A stretch of DNA of 12,493 nucleotides from Pseudomonadota bacterium (lineage in GTDB: Bacteria; Pseudomonadota; Gammaproteobacteria; Acidiferrobacterales; UBA6901). Positions 6,625 through 12,493 of the stretch are shown one piece after another; position 1 is the stretch's first letter; each line of letters begins with the position of its first letter. Where the stretch lies: positions 1 to 12,493 of the forward strand of contig JAJYEK010000100.1 in assembly GCA_021785795.1 (NCBI GenBank), in the 5' to 3' direction. The notes below the pieces were generated by a model that saw only the letters and a program-made list of their open reading frames with translations, was not told the origin of the DNA and did not search any database. The translations under genes were made by a program, and so were the position numbers.

Positions 6625-8301
6625 ATGAGTGAAAGTTTTGCCGAACTGTTCGAACAGAGTCTGACCAAGGCCCCCGTGCGTGCCGGCGGGTTGATTACTG
6701 GCGAGGTCATGCGCATCGACAATGAAGTGGTGGTCGTAGACGCCGGCCTCAAATCCGAAGGCATGATCCCGGCCGAGCAGTTCCGCGACAGCCACGGCGA
6801 GCTGAACGTGAAAGTCGGCGACATGGTCGAAGTGGTCGTCGAGAATATCGAGGACGGATTCGGCGAAACCCGTCTCTCGCGCGAGAAGGCCTGCCGCGTC
6901 AAGGCCTGGGACGTTCTGGAGAAGGCGTTCGAGGCGCAGTCCGTGGTCACCGGCGTCATCACCGACAAGGTGAAGGGCGGATTTACGGTGGCGATCGACA
7001 CGATCCGGGCGTTCCTGCCGGGGTCGCTGGTGGACGTGCGCCCGGTGCGCGATCCGAGCTACCTCGAAGGCAAGGATCTGGAGTTCAAGGTCATCAAGCT
7101 GGACCGCAAGCGCAACAACGTGGTCGTGTCACGCCGGGCGGTGGTGGAATCGGAAATGTCGGTGGAGCGCGATGCGCTGCTGTCGAATCTCGAGGAAGGC
7201 CAGATCGTGAAGGGTGTGGTCAAGAACCTCACCGATTACGGCGCGTTCGTCGACCTCGGCGGCATCGATGGCCTGCTGCATATCACCGATCTCGCCTGGA
7301 AGCGCGTAAAGCATCCTTCCGAAGTGCTCAAGATCGGCGACGAGATCGAAGCCAAGGTGCTGCGCTTCGACCGCGAGCGCAACCGGGTGTCGCTCGGGCT
7401 GAAGCAGCTGGGTGACGATCCGTGGGTGGATCTCGCGCGGCGCTATCCCGAAGGCACCCGCCTGTTCGGAAAGGTCACCAATATCACCGATTACGGCGCG
7501 TTCGTCGAGATCGAGGAGGGTGTCGAGGGCCTGGTGCACGTCTCGGAGATGGACTGGACCAACAAGAACATCCATCCCACCAAGGTCGTGCAGCTCGGCG
7601 ACGAGGTGGAGGTCATGGTGCTCGACATCGATTCCGAACGCCGGCGCATCTCCCTGGGCATCAAGCAGTGCCAGCCGAATCCGTGGGAGGAGTTTGCCAC
7701 CAGCCACAACAAGGGCGACAAGGTGCGCGGCCAGATCAAGTCGATCACCGATTTCGGCGTGTTTGTCGGTCTCGAGGGCGGTATCGACGGCCTGATCCAT
7801 CTCAGCGACCTGTCATGGGGCCGTGCCGGGGAAGAGGCGGTTCGCGACTACAAGAAGGGCGACGAACTGGAAGCCGTGGTGCTTGCTATCGATCCGGAGC
7901 GGGAGCGCATCTCTCTGGGCATAAAGCAGATGGAAGGTGATCCGTTCACCAGCTTTGTTTCCGAACATGGCAAGGGCAGTATCGTCAAAGGCACCGTCAG
8001 GGAAGTTGACGCCAAGGGAGCAGTGGTTAAACTTTCTGATGAGGTCGAGGGATATCTACGGGCGTCCGAGCTTTCGCGCGACCGCATAGAAGATGCCCGT
8101 ACGGTACTCAACGAGGGTGAGGTCGTGGAAGCGAAGATCACCACGATAGACCGCAAAAATCGCAAGATCTCGCTGTCCGTGAAGGCGAAGGACCTCGAAG
8201 AGGAAAACGAAGCAGTTCAGGAGTACACGCGCAAGTCCGGAGCCGGGGCATCGACCCTTGCGGACAAACTGAAGGAGAAGCTGGTCAACAAGGACAGCTA
8301 G
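6625..8301 (+). CDS. rpsA: 30S ribosomal protein S1
   Basis: S1 binds mRNA on the small ribosomal subunit and helps start translation of structured or weak-Shine-Dalgarno messages. The 558-residue protein is almost exactly the enterobacterial length (557). Six S1 repeats are visible: about 20-87 and 105-172 (ribosome-binding pair), 192-260, 277-347, 364-434 and 451-520 (RNA-binding). Repeats 3 to 5 carry the classic TDYGAFV or TDFGVFV and G.DGL.H.SDL.W signatures. The N-terminus [13 protein letters not shown] is the S2-binding helix typical of gammaproteobacterial S1 and fixes the start. The C-terminus is a charged, lysine-rich tail. It lies between cmk and ihfB, as in Escherichia coli. Confidence 0.98.
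   Translation: MSESFAELFEQSLTKAPVRAGGLITGEVMRIDNEVVVVDAGLKSEGMIPAEQFRDSHGELNVKVGDMVEVVVENIEDGFGETRLSREKACRVKAWDVLEKAFEAQSVVTGVITDKVKGGFTVAIDTIRAFLPGSLVDVRPVRDPSYLEGKDLEFKVIKLDRKRNNVVVSRRAVVESEMSVERDALLSNLEEGQIVKGVVKNLTDYGAFVDLGGIDGLLHITDLAWKRVKHPSEVLKIGDEIEAKVLRFDRERNRVSLGLKQLGDDPWVDLARRYPEGTRLFGKVTNITDYGAFVEIEEGVEGLVHVSEMDWTNKNIHPTKVVQLGDEVEVMVLDIDSERRRISLGIKQCQPNPWEEFATSHNKGDKVRGQIKSITDFGVFVGLEGGIDGLIHLSDLSWGRAGEEAVRDYKKGDELEAVVLAIDPERERISLGIKQMEGDPFTSFVSEHGKGSIVKGTVREVDAKGAVVKLSDEVEGYLRASELSRDRIEDARTVLNEGEVVEAKITTIDRKNRKISLSVKAKDLEEENEAVQEYTRKSGAGASTLADKLKEKLVNKDS
8006..8033 (+). promoter_or_regulatory. Candidate ihfB promoter inside the 3' part of rpsA
   Basis: TTGACG (8006-8011, 5 of 6 to the -35 consensus) and TAAACT (8028-8033, 4 of 6 to the -10 consensus) are separated by 16 bp. 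It lies about 330 bp before ihfB, in the sixth S1 repeat. Escherichia coli ihfB is also partly transcribed from a promoter inside rpsA, so position and sequence agree. It remains an inference. Confidence 0.4.
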
Positions 8302-8325
8302 GCGTCACGCCCACGCGTGGCTGTC
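8293..8325 (+). promoter_or_regulatory. Imperfect inverted repeat at the rpsA stop codon
   Basis: GACAGC (8293-8298) and GCTGTC (8320-8325) could pair across the rpsA stop, with the palindrome CCACGCGTGG (8311-8320) between. No T run follows, so it is not an intrinsic terminator. It might slow ribosomes or protect the rpsA 3' end, or be chance in GC-rich DNA. Confidence 0.2.
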
Positions 8326-8364
8326 CCGGACCGGCTTTGTGCGCAGTCCAGAGGGGTGCCATAG

Positions 8365-8643
8365 ATGACCAAATCGGAGTTGATCGCCGTGCTCGCGGCG
8401 AAGCAGCCACAGCTCGAATACCGGGACGTGGAGCTCGCGGTCAAGGAGCTGCTTGAGCAGATGTCCGCGGCGCTGGCCGTGGGAGAGCGCATCGAGGTGC
8501 GGGGTTTCGGGAGCTTTTCGCTGCATTACCGTCCGCCGCGGATGGGGCGCAACCCGAAGACCGGAGATTCGGTACGCGTTCCCGACAAGCACGTACCGCA
8601 TTTCAAGCCCGGCAAGGAGTTGCGGGAGCGCGTCGATCTCTGA
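8365..8643 (+). CDS. ihfB: Integration host factor subunit beta
   Basis: IHF beta pairs with IHF alpha to bend DNA sharply at specific sites, acting in recombination, replication and sigma-54 promoter control. The 92-residue protein (94 in Escherichia coli) starts [17 protein letters not shown]. It has the core [22 protein letters not shown] (about 47-68), where the RNPKTG arm carries the proline (P64) that intercalates into the minor groove. It ends in [12 protein letters not shown], typical of IhfB rather than HU. AGAGGGG at 8350-8356 gives a good ribosome binding site. The gene is followed by a strong terminator, so it closes the first transcription unit. Confidence 0.96.
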   Translation: MTKSELIAVLAAKQPQLEYRDVELAVKELLEQMSAALAVGERIEVRGFGSFSLHYRPPRMGRNPKTGDSVRVPDKHVPHFKPGKELRERVDL

Positions 8644-8677
8644 GGCGGTCTTCGGTCTGGTCCAGTCATCAGGACGG

Positions 8678-8716
8678 AAAACGGCATTGGGTTTCTTCCA
8701 ATGCCGTTTTTTGTTT
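8678..8716 (+). terminator. Rho-independent terminator after ihfB
   Basis: AAAACGGCATTGG (8678-8690) and CCAATGCCGTTTT (8698-8710) form a perfect 13-bp stem with a 7-base loop. The T-rich tail TTTTTTGTTTT runs to 8716. The A run on the 5' side means it could also work weakly on the opposite strand. It separates the aroF-to-ihfB unit from lapA onward. Confidence 0.93.
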
Positions 8717-8734
8717 TCCGGGGACCAGACGCAG

Positions 8735-8764
8735 TTTAAGCCGTTCCGCCTTTTCCTGTATTGT
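8735..8764 (+). promoter_or_regulatory. Candidate promoter for the lapAB unit
   Basis: A new promoter is needed after the terminator. TATTGT (8759-8764) is a fair -10, preceded at 18 bp by TTTAAG (8735-8740), a poor -35. The start point would be about 28 bases before lapA. No heat-shock sigma-32 type site is visible, although lapAB is heat-inducible in Escherichia coli. Confidence 0.35.
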
Positions 8765-8798
8765 GACCTAGTTGCGAAGTGAGCTTGTGGAGGCAGTT

Positions 8799-9095
8799 AT
8801 GAAGCGGCTGCTGTATTTCATGTTAGGAGTCGTGACAGTTGTCTTCGGGCTGAGTTTCGCCTACAAGAACGCCGAAGTCGTCGCATTGAATTACTATTTC
8901 GGGCTGCACTGGGAGAGTCCGCTGTCCCTGATGCTGCTGGCGACCTTGGCGATCGGCATCGTTCTCGGTTTTGTGGCGAGCCTCGGGATGGTTGTGCGCA
9001 TGCAGCGCCAGCTGGTGCGCGCACGCCGGGAGATCCACGAGATCGAACAGGAGGTCATGAACCTGCGCGCGTTGCCGATCAAGGACGTGCTGTAG
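8799..9095 (+). CDS. lapA: Lipopolysaccharide assembly protein A
   Basis: LapA is a small inner-membrane protein (DUF1049 family) that works with LapB in LPS assembly. The 98-residue product starts at the ATG at 8799, preceded by GTGGAGG (8787-8792). A TTG further upstream at 8772 is in frame but has no such site. Two membrane segments are seen: about 4-24 (LLYFMLGVVTVVFGLSFAY) and about 47-69 (LSLMLLATLAIGIVLGFVAS). A charged, probably coiled-coil cytoplasmic tail follows (RMQRQLVRARREIHEIEQEV). The typical NAE.V.LNYYFG loop lies between the helices. It ends 3 bases before lapB, so the two are co-translated. Confidence 0.93.
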   Translation: MKRLLYFMLGVVTVVFGLSFAYKNAEVVALNYYFGLHWESPLSLMLLATLAIGIVLGFVASLGMVVRMQRQLVRARREIHEIEQEVMNLRALPIKDVL

Positions 9096-9098
9096 GAC

Positions 9099-10301
9099 AT
9101 GCAGTTCGCCGCGATCGACTTGCTGTGGCTGCTGCTGCCCCTGGCAGCTGCCTCCGGCTGGCTCGCGGCGCGCCTCGACCAGAAGCGCCACCCTGGACGG
9201 ACGGCCAAGGAGCTTCCCTCAGCCTACTTCAAGGGCCTCAACTTTCTGTTGAACGAGCAGCCTGACAAGGCGATCGAGGTATTCATCCAGATGCTCGAAG
9301 TAGACTCCGATACGGTCGAAACGCATCTCGCCCTCGGCAATCTGTTCCGGCGGCGGGGTGAGGTGGAACGCGCGATCCGCATCCACCAGAACCTCATCGC
9401 CCGGCCGACGCTGGACAAGCACCAGCGGTCCCTGGCGCTGCTCGAACTCGGCCAGGATTATCTCAAGGCGGGCCTGTTCGACCGCGCCGAGAACCTCTTC
9501 CTGGAGCTCGCTGAAATCAGGCTGCACACCGAGCAGGCGCTGCGCTTTCTGGTGCACATCTACCAGCAGGAAAAGGAGTGGGACCAGGCGATCGCGGTGT
9601 CCCGCCGGCTGGCCCGCGCCTCGGGCCGCAGCCAGGATGAGGTGATCGCGCAGTTCTACTGCGAACTCGCCGAACAGGCTTTTGCCGAGGGCAATCCCAC
9701 TCTGGCGCGACGGCTGGTAGGGGAGGCGTTCGGAGCCGATCGCAACTGCGTGCGCGCCAGCATTCTGCTCGGTCGTCTCGAGGTGGATGCGGGGCGACAC
9801 CGCGAGGCGCTCAAGACCTGGAAGCGCATCGAGGAGCAGGATCCGGTCTATCTGGGCGAAGTCGCGAGCCTGATCGCAGCGAGCTATCAGGCAGTCAATG
9901 ATGAAGCCGGACTGTACGATTACTTCGGTGGGTTGCTGCGCCGGCACGGTGGCATTGCGCTGATGCTGGCGCTGGCCGATGTCATCCGCAGCCGCGAGGG
10001 GGTGCGGGCAGCCGAGGAGTTCGTTACGGGCTGGCTGCGCCGGCAGCCCTCGGTGCAGGGACTTCACCGCCTGCTGGACCTGAACCTGGTCGCGGCCGAC
10101 GCATCGGCCCAGGCCGATCTCAATCTGCTGCAGGGCGTGATCGGACAGCTGCTCGAGCAGCAGCAGGGCTATCTGTGCCAGGAATGCGGGTTCCGTGGCA
10201 AGGCCTTGCACTGGCAGTGTCCCGGATGTCACCGGTGGAATACAGTCAAGCCAATCCCGGGCCAGCCGCAGGAACGGGCGCTGGAGAAGCTGCATGGCTG
10301 A
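9099..10301 (+). CDS. lapB: Lipopolysaccharide assembly protein B (TPR and rubredoxin-like domains)
   Basis: LapB (YciM) is an inner-membrane protein that directs FtsH to degrade LpxC and so sets the amount of LPS. The 400-residue protein starts with a membrane anchor at about 6-24 ([19 protein letters not shown]). The family signature [20 protein letters not shown] opens a row of TPR helices up to about residue 340. It ends in a rubredoxin-like zinc site, CQEC at 360-363 and CPGC at 374-377, with all four cysteines present. The length is close to the usual 389. The last 8 bases overlap the pyrF start, so translation is probably coupled. Confidence 0.96.
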   Translation: MQFAAIDLLWLLLPLAAASGWLAARLDQKRHPGRTAKELPSAYFKGLNFLLNEQPDKAIEVFIQMLEVDSDTVETHLALGNLFRRRGEVERAIRIHQNLIARPTLDKHQRSLALLELGQDYLKAGLFDRAENLFLELAEIRLHTEQALRFLVHIYQQEKEWDQAIAVSRRLARASGRSQDEVIAQFYCELAEQAFAEGNPTLARRLVGEAFGADRNCVRASILLGRLEVDAGRHREALKTWKRIEEQDPVYLGEVASLIAASYQAVNDEAGLYDYFGGLLRRHGGIALMLALADVIRSREGVRAAEEFVTGWLRRQPSVQGLHRLLDLNLVAADASAQADLNLLQGVIGQLLEQQQGYLCQECGFRGKALHWQCPGCHRWNTVKPIPGQPQERALEKLHG

Positions 10302-11025
10302 CTTCCCGCAAAATGCAAAAGGGAAGGACCCGCGTGTCATCGTGGCCCTGGACGTTCCGTCCGCCGCCGAAGCGCTGGCGTTTGCCGGGCGTGTCACGCC
10401 GGCACTGTGCCGGCTCAAGGTGGGGCTCGAACTTTTTTCCGCCGCCGGACCGGGCGTGGTCGAGCAGCTGGCGGCACGCGGATTCGATGTCTTTCTCGAC
10501 CTGAAATTCCACGACATTCCCACGACCGTGGCGCGCGCCTGCGCGGCCGCGGCCCGGCTCGGGGTGTGGATGCTCAATGTGCACGCGCTCGGCGGTACGC
10601 AGATGCTGGAGGCGGCCCGCTCGGCGCTCGAGAAGGTGCCGTCGCGCCGGCCGCTTCTGATCGGCGTGACGGTCCTGACGAGCCAGGGTGCCGGGACGCT
10701 GTCCGAGATCGGGCTCGACGCCGATCCTGCGGCCCAGGTGCTGAGGCTCGCCGGATTGGTCCAGAAGGCAGGTCTCGACGGGATTGTGTGTTCCGCCCAG
10801 GAGTCGGGGATCCTGCGCGTGCGTTTCGGCACTGGCTTTCTTCTGGTCACCCCGGGCATCCGTCCGGCCGGGACTGCATCCCACGACCAGCAGCGCACCA
10901 TGACGCCGCTCGCTGCGGTGCGGCAGGGGGCGGATTTCCTGGTGATCGGCCGGCCCATCACCCAGGCTGCAGATCCGGTGGCCACGCTGGAGGCGATCGA
11001 TCATGAACTCCGCACTCCATTCTGA
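10294..11025 (+). CDS. pyrF: Orotidine 5'-phosphate decarboxylase
   Basis: It decarboxylates OMP to UMP, the last step of de novo pyrimidine synthesis. I chose the ATG at 10294 (243 residues; Escherichia coli has 245) because [10 protein letters not shown] begins close behind it and GGAG lies at 10283-10286. The open frame extends upstream only into lapB. The catalytic Asp-Lys-Asp array is [10 protein letters not shown] (D69, K71, D74), the substrate-binding Lys is in RLKVGLEL (K43), and the phosphate-binding end is TPGIRP with [10 protein letters not shown]. The lapA-lapB-pyrF order is conserved in enteric bacteria and relatives. Confidence 0.97.
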   Translation: MADFPQNAKGKDPRVIVALDVPSAAEALAFAGRVTPALCRLKVGLELFSAAGPGVVEQLAARGFDVFLDLKFHDIPTTVARACAAAARLGVWMLNVHALGGTQMLEAARSALEKVPSRRPLLIGVTVLTSQGAGTLSEIGLDADPAAQVLRLAGLVQKAGLDGIVCSAQESGILRVRFGTGFLLVTPGIRPAGTASHDQQRTMTPLAAVRQGADFLVIGRPITQAADPVATLEAIDHELRTPF

Positions 11026-11070
11026 CAATCCGGATTCACGCGGATTTGCGGCGCGGACCCGGCGTGCATC

Positions 11071-11583
11071 ATGAGCACTGCCGACGAGTGCTGGTATCTG
11101 GTGTACTCGAAGCCGCGGCAGGAAGAGACGGCACGCGAGAACCTGGAGCGGCAGGGGTATGCGGTATATCTGCCGCGCGCGGCCCAGAACCGGAGGCGGG
11201 CGGGACGGCGCCTCACGGTCGTGGAGCCGTTGTTTCCGCGCTATCTCTTCATCCGTCTGAGCATGGGAACGGACAACTGGGCGCCGATCCGCTCCACCAT
11301 CGGGGTGAGCGCGCTGGTGCGGTTCGGAGCCGAACCGGCGCGGGTTCCCGATGCCCTGGTCGCCTTGCTGCGGTCGCACGAGACCGGATCCGGAATCCAT
11401 GAATGGACCCAGAAGCCCATGCGGAGCGGGCAGGGGGTGCGCGTCGCGGAAGGCGCGTTCGCCGGATACCAGGGAATTTTTCTGGCACGCTCGAGCCGTG
11501 AGCGGGTGGTCGTGCTGCTCAATATCCTGGGGCGTCCGGTCCGGGCACAGCTTGTCGCCGATCAGGTGGATCCACTGGACTAG
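11071..11583 (+). CDS. rfaH: RfaH-like NusG-family transcription antiterminator
   Basis: RfaH binds RNA polymerase paused at ops sites and prevents Rho termination in long LPS, capsule and exopolysaccharide operons. The 170-residue protein (162 in Escherichia coli) opens with WYLVYSKPRQEETARENLERQGY and EPLFPRYLFI, the RfaH form of the NusG N-domain. A KOW-type C-domain follows (SGQGVRVAEGAFAGYQGIF to VVVLLNILGRPV). No good Shine-Dalgarno is seen upstream of 11071; the spacer to pyrF is 45 bp. No polysaccharide operon follows within the window. A NusG paralogue of another specialised type is possible, but EPLFPRYLFI favours RfaH. Confidence 0.85.
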   Translation: MSTADECWYLVYSKPRQEETARENLERQGYAVYLPRAAQNRRRAGRRLTVVEPLFPRYLFIRLSMGTDNWAPIRSTIGVSALVRFGAEPARVPDALVALLRSHETGSGIHEWTQKPMRSGQGVRVAEGAFAGYQGIFLARSSRERVVVLLNILGRPVRAQLVADQVDPLD

Positions 11584-11615
11584 CGGGACGGGGACCGGTC
11601 GGCCGCGCAACGCCC

Positions 11616-11675
11616 TCACCGGCAATTTTCAAGATCGTCCGCATCGCCGGCGATTACCGACGCCGCCGGCAGAGC
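11616..11675 (-). pseudogene. Possible C-terminal scrap of a PIN-domain toxin
   Basis: Twenty codons on the minus strand read ALPAASVIAGDADDLENCR and stop at 11616-11618. This resembles the end of PIN-family toxins (A...A..V..GD.DLL.L), with the last acidic residues of the active site. It lies about 60 bp downstream of the minus-strand antitoxin, where a partner toxin would be expected. The ATGATGGTC overlapping the antitoxin stop (11728-11736) could be the old toxin start. The match is short and may be chance. Confidence 0.2.
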
Positions 11676-11732
11676 TGATCCATCGCAAGCGCCTAGGTCC
11701 TACCACCGTCGGACAGGGCATTGCCGTGACCA

Positions 11733-11990
11733 TCATGCGCCTCGGTGATTTCGATAGATGTTCCGGAGGAAATCCTCACCGGTCAGATGACCCGCCGCCT
11801 CGGCATAGGGCCGGAGCTTGTTGCGCATCGCAGCGAGTTCGCGCACGAGGATGTGCCGTCGCAGCCGGTCTCGCGCGAGCTCGCTCTTCGTGCGGTGTTG
11901 TGCTTTGGCGAGCCGGTTCAGCTCGCGCTCGAGCTTGTCATCGAGGCGGATCGTGGTCGAGGACTGCCATCGCCATCGGGTGGCCGGCAA
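11733..11990 (-). CDS. Ribbon-helix-helix (CopG-like) antitoxin, start possibly frameshifted
   Basis: The core SSTTIRLDDKLERELNRLAK, then HRTKSELARDRLRRHI, is a clear ribbon-helix-helix DNA-binding fold. The C-terminal part RPYAEAAGHLTGEDFLRNI matches antitoxins that pair with PIN toxins. The natural-looking start ATGGCA (11965-11970) is out of frame by one base with the core at TCC (11961-11963). One extra base there would explain it. The only in-frame start nearby is TTG at 11990, used for these coordinates. The stop overlaps an ATGATG, as in antitoxin-toxin pairs, but no intact toxin follows. It may be a relic, or expressed from the weak start. Confidence 0.55.
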   Translation of the reverse strand: MPATRWRWQSSTTIRLDDKLERELNRLAKAQHRTKSELARDRLRRHILVRELAAMRNKLRPYAEAAGHLTGEDFLRNIYRNHRGA

Positions 11991-12493
11991 CCGGGCGGCG
12001 ATTGCCTGCGGCGGATGAGACGGAAGAGGGCGATAAAGACGCACGCCACGTCCCTCACGCTTTCCTTCATTCGGCGTGGCCTCATCCCTAGACTGCAATT
12101 CATCGAAGGCGTGAGCAGCGCCATAACCTTTGTGACCTATACGCGCGGCACGTGTCCGAATGTCCCAAAGGCGCCTGCGACCGAGCGCGTGCGGGTGCCC
12201 TGCGAGAGAAACTCGGGGTGCCTGTGTTCGATGCGCCGGTGCGTTGCGAATGATGGCGATTGCACCCGGGAAAGCGTCGAATGCCCAAGGTGAGCCGTGC
12301 GGAATCGTGATGTCTCCTCGTCGCGATCCACTGTCAGCCGGACCGCAGTTCCCCGTACCGAAGTGCAGGCGCGATCCACCGGGAAGACGTCCGCCGCGCT
12401 CGAACGGGTCGTGCACGCCGGCGGGGCCCAAAAAACAGCTTTACGGAATGCCGAAAATCCTTGGCGGGTACCCGTCGGAGCCTACGCCGGCAT
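11991..12493. other. About 500 bp with no recognisable gene
   Basis: Open frames on both strands are short or look like GC-driven noise, with unusual composition and no motif I know. No tRNA cloverleaf, terminator or clear repeat is visible. The run of A at 12430-12435 and the lower GC after it may be the start of the next regulatory region. Confidence 0.5.

Noticed and set aside
9219..10985. A 588-codon minus-strand open frame opposite lapB and pyrF
   Set aside because: It shadows genuine lapB and pyrF and has low-complexity, arginine-rich composition without motifs.
12159..12250. A plus-strand frame containing REKLGVPVFDAP, which looks protein-like
   Set aside because: It is only about 30 codons, has no start or neighbouring motifs, and matches no family I can name with confidence.
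12460..12475. GGCGGGTACCC considered as an RfaH ops element
   Set aside because: The ops core GGCGGTAG is interrupted by an extra G and the rest does not match.

Overview
The window is GC-rich chromosomal DNA from a gammaproteobacterium. The order DAHP synthase-tyrA-aroA-cmk-rpsA-ihfB-lapA-lapB-pyrF is a gammaproteobacterial core cluster, and LapA/LapB and RfaH are typical of that class. A purple-sulfur or sulfur-oxidiser lineage (Chromatiales/Ectothiorhodospiraceae-like) fits, but I cannot name the genus from sequence alone.

Layout. Bases 1-462 hold the 3' tip of a vapB antitoxin gene and a complete vapC PIN-domain toxin. Bases 463-690 hold no recognisable gene. Bases 691-2198 are a decayed insertion sequence: terminal repeats are visible, and its minus-strand DDE transposase is broken by four frameshifts and one in-frame stop. 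Bases 2199-2402 are the leader of the core cluster.

From 2403 to 11583 every gene lies on the plus strand. The first block, aroF-tyrA-aroA, covers three steps of aromatic amino acid synthesis: shikimate-pathway entry, EPSP formation, and the tyrosine branch. cmk (CMP kinase) follows, then rpsA (ribosomal protein S1) and ihfB (IHF beta). A strong rho-independent terminator at 8678-8716 ends this part. A second transcription unit carries lapA-lapB (control of LPS amount through LpxC turnover), pyrF (last step of UMP synthesis, overlapping lapB) and an rfaH-like NusG-family antiterminator.

Bases 11584-12493 are mostly non-coding or decayed. A minus-strand ribbon-helix-helix antitoxin (about 11733-11990) has a damaged start, and just beyond it lies a possible scrap of a PIN toxin. 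I see nothing I can name in 11991-12493.

The core cluster is ordinary and well conserved, and I found no strong evidence for a new system. The points most worth a second look are regulatory: the rpsA leader with two mutually exclusive hairpins and almost no Shine-Dalgarno sequence, an AT-rich synonymous-codon patch inside cmk, and a promoter-like site inside rpsA. Also notable is the decay at both edges, where toxin-antitoxin and insertion-sequence DNA replaces the genes that usually flank this cluster.
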